In this document: piece after piece, positions 1 through 9,345 of the stretch | How the letters are laid out: each line of letters begins with the position of its first letter | How positions within the stretch are numbered: position 1 is the first letter of the stretch | Assembly (NCBI RefSeq): GCF_004208415.1 | Contig: NZ_CP035758.1 | Span: 1-64,000, forward strand | Origin: Ktedonosporobacter rubrisoli | GTDB lineage: Bacteria; Chloroflexota; Ktedonobacteria; Ktedonobacterales; Ktedonobacteraceae | DNA length: 64,000 nucleotides | Reading direction: 5' to 3' | Translations under genes and position numbers: made by a program | Notes under the pieces: model-generated | Seen by the model: only the letters and a program-made list of their open reading frames with translations | What the model was told of the DNA's origin: nothing | The model's database searches: none

Positions 1-433
1 TCTCTCTTGTCAGCCCCTCTGGCTCCTGCCTGTTGGTGTGGGCATGATCCTGATGCTCTTCATCGTCATCGCGGGATCAGTGGTGCTGGGATGGGTGCAG
101 ACGGCTTCAGACGATCTGCACTATGGCCGTCCTCGCACCTTCCAGATGGATGCCTTTGTGGGGCATGAAACCGGTAGCACCTCCAGCCACTTCATCGCGC
201 TTAATTTGCAAGGAAAGATTGAGATCATTGAATTGCCTGGAGGTGATCCAACGCGAGCGAGAATGTATGTTGGGCCTAAAATCTATGGACCAGGAGCAGA
301 TCTGGTTCCAGTGACGTTGCGCTTCGTGGAAGGAGCCCAGCCTCATCATCCGGAGATGCTTATTCTCTTCCAGAACACGCAAGTGGTCTTTCGCAATGCC
401 AATGGCACCTTTGCGCCTGCAACTCATACGTAG
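1..433 (+). pseudogene. Left-arm partial image of the 13164-13733 membrane-protein gene
   Basis: Open from the window edge to the stop at 431-433, identical in protein sequence to the 3' part of the minus-strand gene at 13164-13733. It is cut by the window start and by the extent of the inverted repeat. Probably not a separate gene, because it lies in the suspected read-through arm. Confidence 0.8.
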
Positions 434-1440
434 TGGGCGTGTCCTGCCAAAACCTCGTCATCCGGTGGCGTGCAGGGCTGCTGGCAGGGTAGCCTCTATG
501 TGGAGAACGTCGCCGTCAAAACCCATCAGGAAGAAGGCTTGATTTTGGGGGAAAATCGGGTATAGTTGATTCTGTTAGCTACAAGAGAACCATTGAATGG
601 TTCTCTTGTTTTTTGTGTTCAAAAGTTTCGTTTTCTCCATTTCTCTCGCCCTCATATGATACCTTCACCCCGTGTCATTGGGGGAACGACAAATTATGTT
701 CCCTCAATTAAGGAACCTCTATCAATTATTGGTACATCAGTCATTGTTCCCCACACATCTACAATTCAGAGTAACAATGGCAATTGTTACTCTATCTGAT
801 CGAGAAACGAGGGAGAATATAGTCTTATAGGAGGGCACATCAGGCTGTAAATCGACAAAATAGATGAGGGTAAAATTGGCGGGATAAGTGAGTGGTAAAA
901 AAGAAGGGAAGAAGCAGAGAGTGAGAAATGAGGAGAAGATGGAAGGAGCCAGGGAAAGCCCTCAAGAAGCTGTTCAAAGAAGCATCAGGGAAGGTGTGAA
1001 ATAGGGGCAAAAAGCAGCGGAGAGGAATGGTGAAAAGGAGTCGTCACAGGTGGTGAAAACGGAGGAGGAGAGGGAGAGAGAGACATAGAGGGTATGGGGA
1101 AAGCGCGTGTGGAGCGTGCCGATAGGGATCTATCAAAGACTGTGCAAAAAAGAGCCTCAAAGAAAAGAAAGAAAAGGATAGCCCCATTTTTTTGCGAAAT
1201 AGATGAGGGGAAATCTGGAGGAGAACATGAAGTGGCTGGGTAAAAAGAGGTGATATATGGGGAAAGATGTAAATAAGATAGGTCTATCTGGTGAGAGAGG
1301 GAGACAAGAGCAGGAAAAGGAGAGGTCTCGGCATCTCTAAGAGAAGCTGGAGACCTCACTTTTATGGAAAATTGATGGAAAAGGGAGAGAATATACTGGC
1401 TCATGGGGTGAGAGGGAGGAGGAAACAACAGGGAGGGAGT
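434..1440. other. Left-arm image of the non-coding region upstream of tniA
   Basis: Reverse-complement copy of 12152-13163, including the TGTAAATC transposon end (846-853 on the plus strand). It holds most of the homopolymer differences between the arms (for example at about 609, 750, 822, 929, 953, 983, 1241, 1362 and 1415), as expected of non-coding read-through sequence nearest the contig end. Confidence 0.8.
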
Positions 1441-3003
1441 ATGAAGCAAGAGAGAAGAGTGCCGAGCCTCACGGAGTTGACGGAAGAGCAACGGACAGAG
1501 GCATATAGGCGCTATGAAGTGGTGAAAGAGTGTGTGGAAGAAGGAGTGCCGCAAACGGAGGTGGCGCGGGAATATGGAGTGCCGCTCTCGACATTGCAGC
1601 GCTGGGTGCATCAGTATCGGGAAGATGGGCTGTGTGGATTGGCCCGGCAACCGCGTGCGGATCGAGGGACGCGGCGCAATCTCTCGGAAGAGGTGGTGAA
1701 AGTGATCGAGGGATTGGCCTTACGCAAACCGCGCAGATCGATGGCAACGATCCATCGGCAGGTGAGTGCGATTGCGCTCACGCAGGATGGGAAGAACCCA
1801 GCTATGCGCAGGTGTATCGAATCGTGAAAGCGTTGTCACCAGCGTTGGTGACGTTGGCGCAGGAGGGGGCCGGGAGCTATCGAGAGGAATATGAGCTGTT
1901 GTATCGGCGAGAAGCGGGAAGGGCCAACGAGATCTGGCAAGCGGATCATTGTCTGTTACCAATTTGGGTCAAAGATGGGCAGGGCAAGAGCGCTCGACCG
2001 TGGTTGACGGTGATCGAGGATGATAAGAGCCGAGCCATAGCTGGCTATCGGTTCTCGTGGTCAGCCCCCAGTGCGATCCAAACGGCACTAACACTCCGGC
2101 AGGCGATCTGGCGCAAAGAAGATCCACAGTGGCAGGTGTGTGGTATCCCCGAGGTGTTCTATACCGATCATGGGAGTGATTTTACGAGCGTGCATTTGGA
2201 GCAGGTGGGAGCGGATCTCAAGATGCAGTTGGTGTTTTCGCAGGTGGGAAGGCCGCGAGGGCGAGGCAAGATTGAGCGATTTTTTCAGAGTGTGGAACAA
2301 CTCTTTTTAGAAAGACAGCCCGGCTATGCGCCATCGGAAGCGTGGCCGAAGTCTGTGGGGCAGGGAGCCGGGAAGGAGAGAGCAGGGGTGCTGACGCTCT
2401 GGGAGTTGGAGCAGTGCTTTCGGGAGTGGTTGCTCTCGGACTATCACCGTCGGGTGCAAAAAGGGCACAGCAGGGGACCGCAGGAGCGCTGGGAAGAAGG
2501 GGATTGTTGCCGAGGATGCCGGAGTCGTTGGAACAGTTAGATCTGTTGTTGGTGCAGGTGGCAAGGAAGCGGCGGGTGCAACAGAGCGGGATTGCTTTTG
2601 AAGGATATACGTATCTGGATCCCACCCTCTCGGCCTATGTGGGGGAGGAGGTCATGATCCGGTATGATCCGATAGATCTCGCAGAGATCAGAGTGTTTTT
2701 TCAAAATCGGTTTGTCTGCCGGGCGATCTGTCCAGAATTGTCGGGACAAACAGTGAGTTTGAAGGAAATTGTGGCAGCCCGGCAGGCAAGGAGAAGGGAT
2801 CTGAGAGGAGAACTAGCAGAGCGAAAAGCGTTAGTGAAGCACTATGTGAAACGCGAAGCCGAAACCAGCCGCAGGGCTACGGCAGAGCAAGCAGTGGGGG
2901 AGAAAGCGGCAGCAGTGAAGCTGGAAGTTCGCCAGCCAAGATGCAGGAGCAAGAGGCCCCTGTGTCAACGAAAACGCGTCTGAAGAGGTATAGGAATGAG
3001 TAA
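1441..3003 (+). pseudogene. tniA: Left-arm image of tniA, broken by three single-base losses
   Basis: Same sequence as the intact gene at 10586-12151 except for one base missing from G-runs at about 1786, 2500 and 2898. These split the reading frame into pieces ending near 1827, 2540 and 2983. All three fall in homopolymers and the right arm is intact, so the frameshifts are probably sequencing error in a read-through copy rather than gene decay. Confidence 0.8.
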
Positions 3004-3911
3004 GGCGAAGACGAAGGAGCTCATGGGGCCGGTTGCGAGAGAAGGAGTGGTGGTCTGGGAAGGGCTGGGTGAGGAGCAAGAGGAAGAAGAGGTGCATCGT
3101 CGGCTGTGGAAGCGGTTTGTGCAGACGAAAGAGTATGGGAGATTTGTAGAGTTCTGTGAGGAGTGCCGAGCCTCGCGCTATATCGGGGTGTGCTATGGAG
3201 CAGCAGGAGTAGGAAAAACCGAGTCGGCGAAGGAATATGCACGCTGGGATGAAATTGAGCCATTGTTGTCCTGGCATGGGTGGTGCAGCCCCGGTTGTCG
3301 CCAGAGAATCCCAGGCCGACAGTCGCGCTCTATACGCCCACGGCGACGGTGACGGCCAGGCAAATAGAGAAAGACATTGCGCTGCTGCGCTGGAGTCTGC
3401 GGGTGATTGGAGAGGCGGCCCGCGCCGTGCCCCAAGAGGTGGAGACGGTGGAAGGGATGGTGCGTCCGGGGCAGGTAGACCTGTTAGTGGTGGATGAGGC
3501 AGATCGACTCAAACCACAAGCCGTGGAGGTGCTGCGAGATGTGTATGATCGAAGTCCCACGGGGCTAGTGTTGATCGGGATGCCTGGGCTGGAGAAACGT
3601 TTGGCCCGCTATCCGCAACTGTATTCGCGGGTGGGTTTTGTCCATCAATATCGGACGTTGGGAAAAGAAGAACAGCAGGAGCTTGTTGAACAACAGGTGC
3701 GCTCTTTGGCGGAGGAAGAGGTGAGGGGAGGAAGATCGAGAAGGAGGCAGTGGCGCAGATTATTCGTATGACGGGCGGGAATTTTCGGCAGATGGAACGG
3801 TTGCTCTTGCAAATGAAACGGATCATCGAGATTAATCCAGAGGTCGAACAGGTGAACCGAGAAGTGGTAGAAGCAGCGCGAGAGCAGTTAGTGTTTGGAA
3901 GAGGTGTCTAA
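2996..3911 (+). pseudogene. tniB: Left-arm image of tniB, broken by two single-base losses
   Basis: Copy of the intact 9676-10593 gene with one base missing from a G-run near 3277 and one from a T-run near 3707. The Walker A motif (GAAGVGKT) lies before the first break and Walker B after it. Probably a technical artefact, as for the adjacent tniA image. Confidence 0.8.
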
Positions 3912-4007
3912 ACCGAGAGCAGGAGGAGGCTCTCTTCTGGTTTGCCTTTTCAAGACAGAGAAAGAAAGCATGTGTTTTTCTCTGTCTGAGCATTGTTCAG
4001 AGATGCG

Positions 4008-4241
4008 TTAATGATGGCCCAGGATGCGCTTGCGAGTAGTGCGTTGCTGGACTTCTGTCGCTTCTCTTTCATCGATTTCATCTTGTACATGGCGTGGTTG
4101 GAGGGATTGTTTCTCGATGTGTAAATATTCAACCTGATCTTTCTCGTGATTGAACACGGCGATCCATGTGTATGTGCGCCCTTGACGTTTCACCACCGCC
4201 GGGGTGATTTCCGAGGGTGATTTTATCCAATAAACTTGCAT
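4008..4241 (-). CDS. Left-arm image of the 77-aa protein gene
   Basis: Identical copy of the gene at 9346-9579, with no base difference, because the segment between about 3707 and 5040 is exact in both arms. Counted as a feature only because it is present in the sequence given; it is probably the same physical gene read on the other strand. Confidence 0.6.
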   Translation of the reverse strand: MQVYWIKSPSEITPAVVKRQGRTYTWIAVFNHEKDQVEYLHIEKQSLQPRHVQDEIDEREATEVQQRTTRKRILGHH

Positions 4242-4550
4242 GAGCATTTCTCCTTTCACTCTGTTCTACAGAAGGTTCCAGTCATTTTCCTGGTATCGCT
4301 TTTGCGTTGCGCACTTCTTATAGTCTTTTGGGAGAGAGAAAATTGGGGATCTGGAACTCACCCACCGATCCATGCGTGGTTTTCGTGCCCGCTCTCCCTG
4401 TGAACGGCTCGGATGACGCGCACATGAGCAATGTCCAAAGGAGTCTAGTATATTTACGAGAGGATGTGAGGTAAAGCCTTGACATGTACCAAAGAATTAT
4501 AGTACAATGATAAGTAATGACGACGGAACAAGAAAGAGGAGGTGTGCTCT

Positions 4551-6389
4551 ATGGGAGAAATGACACGCTGGCAACACGAGTGCTTGTTTGCAGCGGGCGG
4601 ATTGCTGGATCGGTTGCGCCCCTTAGGGGTGACTGAGGAACGGGAGATTGAGCGTCTCTGTCAAGAGGAAATCGCGGCCTGGCGTGCGCGTCCGACGATG
4701 GTCGTCGAAAGTTCCCTCCAGGAGCCGCTGCGGCATGCCCGCAATGCCATTCGGGAGCATCTTCCTCTCACTGGTGCTAATCGGTGGAAGAATCCGAAGA
4801 CGAAGAAGTACGAGCACATTGCGCTCAAGTATCTCAACTTTTCATTGGAGGAGTGGCAGCGCATCAATACCGATAGCGAGGAGCGCTTTGCCCAAAGAAT
4901 ACGCTCGCAGCAACGCATTGACGATCCCGATGCGGTTGTGTGTCTCTCCGAAGACCTCTTGCGCAGGCCTGAGTGGTATAACTTGGCACTCGGGGTGACC
5001 ATCAACACCGGGCGTCGGAGCACCGAAGTGCTCAAAACGGGGTCTTCTCTCCCAAGACCGCCTATACACTCTGGTTTAAGGGGCAATTAAAGACGAAGGA
5101 ATATGATTTAGAGGCGTATGAGATCCCCACGCTGGTGCCCGCGGATCTGGTGCTTGCGGCTATTGCTCGCTTGCGGCAGCTCCTGGATTGCTCTCAGATG
5201 AGCAATGATGCGGTCAGTCAGCGCTTTGGCCCGGTGATGCGTCAAATGGCGGATCAGCACTTACGTGACCTGATCCCCAAGAAAGATGAGGGCAAAACCT
5301 GTATACGCATCTGTCCCGTTCCATTTATGGGCGCTTGTGTGTGCTCTATCACTGCCCCCCTGCCGTGTTCGATTTACAGTATATGGCGCATATTCTCGGC
5401 CACTATTGGTATTTTCGTGAGCAGGACGAGAAGAAACGGGCGAATCTGGATAGCACCTTGCATTATATGGACTATGTGATTGGTGATGGCCATGGCAACT
5501 TGGACGGTCGTCGTGGCATTTGGCTGGGTACGAAACCGGGCGTTGAGGTGCTTGATGCCTTTCGAAAGGAGTGGGAGGAGATGACACAGCCACCCGTGAT
5601 ACGAACAGGTCATTCTGGAAAGAAGAAAGAGCCAATGGAGAGCAGCATCCGGTGAGACCCAAGAAGCGTTCCATCCTCAATTGTTTGCCCCAACAGAAGA
5701 CCCTGTTTGATGCCGAGATGGAGCGGCGAAGCCTGGCCCATCAGCATGAATTGGTTGGCGCGCTCTTGAATGAAGCGGCCTGGTATCGGCAGATGGATGC
5801 GGAACTTTCCCCTCTTTCCGAAGCGCTGCAAGCGTCTACCCCATTGGGGACTCTGAGATCCCTCATTGCAGTGTATCAGGGGGAGAAGCAAGACGTGGCA
5901 GTCAGCACCCATCTCCAGCAACGCTGGGGGTGTCGCTTGACCAGATCGATGCGCTCTTTGAGAAGGCCGTCGAGGATGGCTATAAGGAGCCTCTCAAATA
6001 CTTTGAGGGCACCCTAGAAAAACGGGAGAGCTATAAAGCAGGGCGCAGAAGCGGGCCCAAAAATACCAGCAAACGGATTTTACCCTGCTTCCCTATTCCC
6101 AACTGGAACATATTCGGATGCCTGAAGCGGCGCAGGAGCGGGTTCGTCGCATTGTCCTGACCATCATGCGGCACAATGAACGGGCCAACCCCGTGATCGT
6201 TGGTATATCAATGCTGGACTCATCTACCAACTCAAAACGATCCGCCATGAGCTGATCAATGCCTATCTCAAGGAACATGAAGAAGAGATCAAAAACCATC
6301 ATCGCCAGTTGGGTATTGAACCCCGGTATAATCGCAAAATGGAATCGATTCGGGAAATGATCACCATTCCTGAGGAACCTCTCCCTTAA
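4551..6389 (+). pseudogene. Left-arm image of the protelomerase gene, six frameshifts
   Basis: Copy of 7192-9036. Single bases are lost from homopolymers near 5040, 5290, 5636, 5930, 6043 and 6185, breaking the frame just after the GRR motif block and repeatedly after that. The promoter (TTGACA/TACAAT near 4479-4508) and ribosome site are intact. Every difference is a run-length change, so I read this as the same gene sequenced at lower accuracy, not as a second decayed copy. Confidence 0.8.
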
Positions 6390-6507
6390 ATGGGTCTCTC
6401 CATGCTCTTCCTAAAGAAGTAACATCTCTTGCCTTTTGGTTGTGCTGTCGTCATACAAAAATTGTACAATAGAATTGTTGGTATGTAAAATTATTTGGTA
6501 TAGATTA

Positions 6508-6580
6508 TGATTATACAAAAGAATATCAGGTACAATATGTTACGGAGTATACCTGTACCTGATATTCTTTTGTATAATCA
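6508..6580. repeat. Left-arm image of the 27-bp telomere-proximal dyad
   Basis: Mirror copy of the dyad at 7001-7073, at the same distance from the axis. It carries no independent information if the left arm is a read-through copy. Confidence 0.85.
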
Positions 6581-6752
6581 TTTAAGGGATGGGAAACCTC
6601 AACTTGTTGTACTTTAGAAATTGATGTACAGATTTATGGAGAGAGAACAACCTATTTGCCCCGATTTCTCGTACCATAGATAACATAGTACGCAAAATAT
6701 CTATACAACACAACCTAATGTAAAGAAAACGAACTCCAATACTTGTAATGAT

Positions 6753-6828
6753 GACCGGTCTATTTTCTTCGTCACGTGTATCTATTGTGTACACAATAGA
6801 TACACGTGACGAAGAAAATAGACCGGTC
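6753..6828. other. Candidate hairpin telomere / protelomerase target site
   Basis: This is the centre of the palindrome, core ATTGTGTACACAAT across 6790/6791. Any fold-back is palindromic, so the symmetry alone proves nothing. Each half-site also has its own structure: AATAGA at 6795-6800 and again at 6817-6822 (22 bp apart, about two helical turns), CACGTG at 6803-6808 and GACCGGTC at 6821-6828, all mirrored on the left. Known protelomerase sites (N15 tos, phiKO2, Borrelia) are palindromes with sub-motifs bound by resolvase monomers. The limits given run from the outermost GACCGGTC to its mirror and are my choice. Confidence 0.7.
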
Positions 6829-7000
6829 ATCATTACAAGTATTGGAGTTCGTTTTCTTTACATTAGGTTGTGTTGTATAGATATTTTGCGTACTATGTTA
6901 TCTATGGTACGAGAAATCGGGGCAAATAGGTTGTTCTCTCTCCATAAATCTGTACATCAATTTCTAAAGTACAACAAGTTGAGGTTTCCCATCCCTTAAA

Positions 7001-7073
7001 TGATTATACAAAAGAATATCAGGTACAGGTATACTCCGTAACATATTGTACCTGATATTCTTTTGTATAATCA
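7001..7073. repeat. Perfect 27-bp inverted repeat with 19-nt loop, 210 bp from the telomere
   Basis: Arms 7001-7027 and 7047-7073 are exact reverse complements and the inner edges read GGTACA and TGTACC. The repeat sits in the AT-rich 400 bp between the hairpin axis and the protelomerase stop codon. It is not a typical intrinsic terminator: it is AT-rich, its loop is 19 nt, and no clean T-run follows on either strand. A protein-binding site (protelomerase, replication initiator or partition protein) or a replication-linked dyad fits better, but its function is unknown. Confidence 0.85.
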
Positions 7074-7107
7074 TAATCTATACCAAATAATTTTACATAC
7101 CAACAAT

Positions 7108-7120
7108 TCTATTGTACAAT
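7108..7120. promoter_or_regulatory. Shortened telomere-core-like motif
   Basis: The motif TCTATTGTACAAT resembles the telomere core TCTATTGTGTACACAATAGA with four central bases missing, and contains the 10-bp palindrome ATTGTACAAT (7111-7120). It lies 70 bp downstream of the protelomerase stop. It could be an accessory resolvase-binding site; chance is not excluded because the region is AT-rich. Confidence 0.35.
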
Positions 7121-7191
7121 TTTTGTATGACGACAGCACAACCAAAAGGCAAGAGATGTTACTTCTTTAGGAAGAGCATGGAGAGACCCAT

Positions 7192-9036
7192 TTAAGGGAG
7201 AGGTTCCTCAGGAATGGTGATCATTTCCCGAATCGATTCCATTTTGCGATTATACCGGGGTTCAATACCCAACTGGCGATGATGGTTTTTGATCTCTTCT
7301 TCATGTTCCTTGAGATAGGCATTGATCAGCTCATGGCGGATCGTTTTGAGTTGGTAGATGAGTCCAGCATTGATATACCAACGATCACGGGGTTGGGCCC
7401 GTTCATTGTGCCGCATGATGGTCAGGACAATGCGACGAACCCGCTCCTGCGCCGCTTCAGGCATCCGAATATGTTCCAGTTGGGAATAGGGAAGCAGGGT
7501 AAAATCCGTTTGCTGGTATTTTTGGGCCCGCTTCTGCGCCCCTGCTTTATAGCTCTCCCGTTTTTCTAGGGTGCCCTCAAAGTATTTGAGAGGCTCCTTA
7601 TAGCCATCCTCGACGGCCTTCTCAAAGAGCGCATCGATCTGGTCAAGCGACACCCCCCAGCGTTGCTGGAGATGGGTGCTGACTGCCACGTCTTGCTTCT
7701 CCCCCTGATACACTGCAATGAGGGATCTCAGAGTCCCCAATGGGGTAGACGCTTGCAGCGCTTCGGAAAGAGGGGAAAGTTCCGCATCCATCTGCCGATA
7801 CCAGGCCGCTTCATTCAAGAGCGCGCCAACCAATTCATGCTGATGGGCCAGGCTTCGCCGCTCCATCTCGGCATCAAACAGGGTCTTCTGTTGGGGCAAA
7901 CAATTGAGGATGGAACGCTTCTTGGGTCTCACCGGATGCTGCTCTCCCATTGGCTCTTTCTTCTTTCCAGAATGACCTGTTCGTATCACGGGTGGCTGTG
8001 TCATCTCCTCCCACTCCTTTCGAAAGGCATCAAGCACCTCAACGCCCGGTTTCGTACCCAGCCAAATGCCACGACGACCGTCCAAGTTGCCATGGCCATC
8101 ACCAATCACATAGTCCATATAATGCAAGGTGCTATCCAGATTCGCCCGTTTCTTCTCGTCCTGCTCACGAAAATACCAATAGTGGCCGAGAATATGCGCC
8201 ATATACTGTAAATCGAACACGGCAGGGGGGCAGTGATAGAGCACACACAAGCGCCCATAAATGGAACGGGACAGATGCGTATACAGGTTTTGCCCCTCAT
8301 CTTTCTTGGGGATCAGGTCACGTAAGTGCTGATCCGCCATTTGACGCATCACCGGGCCAAAGCGCTGACTGACCGCATCATTGCTCATCTGAGAGCAATC
8401 CAGGAGCTGCCGCAAGCGAGCAATAGCCGCAAGCACCAGATCCGCGGGCACCAGCGTGGGGATCTCATACGCCTCTAAATCATATTCCTTCGTCTTTAAT
8501 TGCCCCTTAAACCAGAGTGTATAGGCGGTCTTGGGAGAGAAGACCCCCGTTTTGAGCACTTCGGTGCTCCGACGCCCGGTGTTGATGGTCACCCCGAGTG
8601 CCAAGTTATACCACTCAGGCCTGCGCAAGAGGTCTTCGGAGAGACACACAACCGCATCGGGATCGTCAATGCGTTGCTGCGAGCGTATTCTTTGGGCAAA
8701 GCGCTCCTCGCTATCGGTATTGATGCGCTGCCACTCCTCCAATGAAAAGTTGAGATACTTGAGCGCAATGTGCTCGTACTTCTTCGTCTTCGGATTCTTC
8801 CACCGATTAGCACCAGTGAGAGGAAGATGCTCCCGAATGGCATTGCGGGCATGCCGCAGCGGCTCCTGGAGGGAACTTTCGACGACCATCGTCGGACGCG
8901 CACGCCAGGCCGCGATTTCCTCTTGACAGAGACGCTCAATCTCCCGTTCCTCAGTCACCCCTAAGGGGCGCAACCGATCCAGCAATCCGCCCGCTGCAAA
9001 CAAGCACTCGTGTTGCCAGCGTGTCATTTCTCCCAT
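7192..9036 (-). CDS. Protelomerase (telomere resolvase), TelN/TelK/ResT type
   Basis: Predicted 614-aa tyrosine recombinase that would cut a replicated telomere palindrome and seal each end as a hairpin. Numbered from ATG 9036, which has GAGGAGG 8 nt upstream (a GTG 9 nt earlier lies against that site): GRR at 155-156, with R156 the first catalytic Arg; GQLK with K181, 25 residues later; HLSR (H254, R257) followed by IYGR; ILGH (H285); and LHY with Y306 as likely nucleophile. As I recall TelN, it has the same blocks: SGRR, FSGQAK, SRAIYAR, EILGH and LHY. Length matches TelN/TelK (about 630-640 aa). Odd: roughly 12 extra residues between LGH and the Tyr. Residues after about 345 match nothing I recognise and may be a DNA-clamping C-terminal part. 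The gene ends 400 bp from the hairpin axis. Confidence 0.9.
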   Translation of the reverse strand: MGEMTRWQHECLFAAGGLLDRLRPLGVTEEREIERLCQEEIAAWRARPTMVVESSLQEPLRHARNAIREHLPLTGANRWKNPKTKKYEHIALKYLNFSLEEWQRINTDSEERFAQRIRSQQRIDDPDAVVCLSEDLLRRPEWYNLALGVTINTGRRSTEVLKTGVFSPKTAYTLWFKGQLKTKEYDLEAYEIPTLVPADLVLAAIARLRQLLDCSQMSNDAVSQRFGPVMRQMADQHLRDLIPKKDEGQNLYTHLSRSIYGRLCVLYHCPPAVFDLQYMAHILGHYWYFREQDEKKRANLDSTLHYMDYVIGDGHGNLDGRRGIWLGTKPGVEVLDAFRKEWEEMTQPPVIRTGHSGKKKEPMGEQHPVRPKKRSILNCLPQQKTLFDAEMERRSLAHQHELVGALLNEAAWYRQMDAELSPLSEALQASTPLGTLRSLIAVYQGEKQDVAVSTHLQQRWGVSLDQIDALFEKAVEDGYKEPLKYFEGTLEKRESYKAGAQKRAQKYQQTDFTLLPYSQLEHIRMPEAAQERVRRIVLTIMRHNERAQPRDRWYINAGLIYQLKTIRHELINAYLKEHEEEIKNHHRQLGIEPRYNRKMESIREMITIPEEPLP

Positions 9037-9078
9037 AGAGCACACCTCCTCTTTCTTGTTCCGTCGTCATTACTTATC

Positions 9079-9108
9079 ATTGTACTATAATTCTTTGGTA
9101 CATGTCAA
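9079..9108 (-). promoter_or_regulatory. Sigma70-type promoter of the protelomerase gene
   Basis: On the minus strand TTGACA (9108-9103) and TACAAT (9084-9079) are separated by 18 bp and lie about 45 bp upstream of the ATG. The spacer starts TGTACC, a motif also found at the inner edge of the 27-bp dyad, which could allow autoregulation; that link is conjecture. Confidence 0.7.
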
Positions 9109-9345
9109 GGCTTTACCTCACATCCTCTCGTAAATATACTAGACTCCTTTGGACATTGCTCATGTGCGCGTCATCCGAGCCGTTCACAGGGAGAGCGGGC
9201 ACGAAAACCACGCATGGATCGGTGGGTGAGTTCCAGATCCCCAATTTTCTCTCTCCCAAAAGACTATAAGAAGTGCGCAACGCAAAAGCGATACCAGGAA
9301 AATGACTGGAACCTTCTGTAGAACAGAGTGAAAGGAGAAATGCTC

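Larger units (their letters stand above)
6390..7191. other. AT-rich subtelomeric non-coding DNA on both sides of the axis
   Basis: No gene supported. It holds the hairpin axis, the 27-bp dyad and its image, and the shortened core motif at 7108-7120. An 83-codon open frame crosses the axis on both strands, but it exists only because of the palindrome and has no ribosome site. Confidence 0.7.

Noticed and set aside
985..1650. Long open frame (221 codons) antisense to tniA in the left arm
   Set aside because: Low-complexity Ser/Pro/His-rich translation of the purine-rich strand, overlapping the tniA start; it is a shadow of the pyrimidine tract.
6582..6999. 83-codon open frames on both strands crossing or flanking the palindrome axis
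   Set aside because: They exist only because of the fold-back symmetry, have no ribosome site, and would cross a physical end if the hairpin is real.
7001..7073. 27-bp dyad as terminator of the protelomerase gene
   Set aside because: AT-rich arms, 19-nt loop, 118 bp from the stop codon and no T-run; possible but a poor fit.
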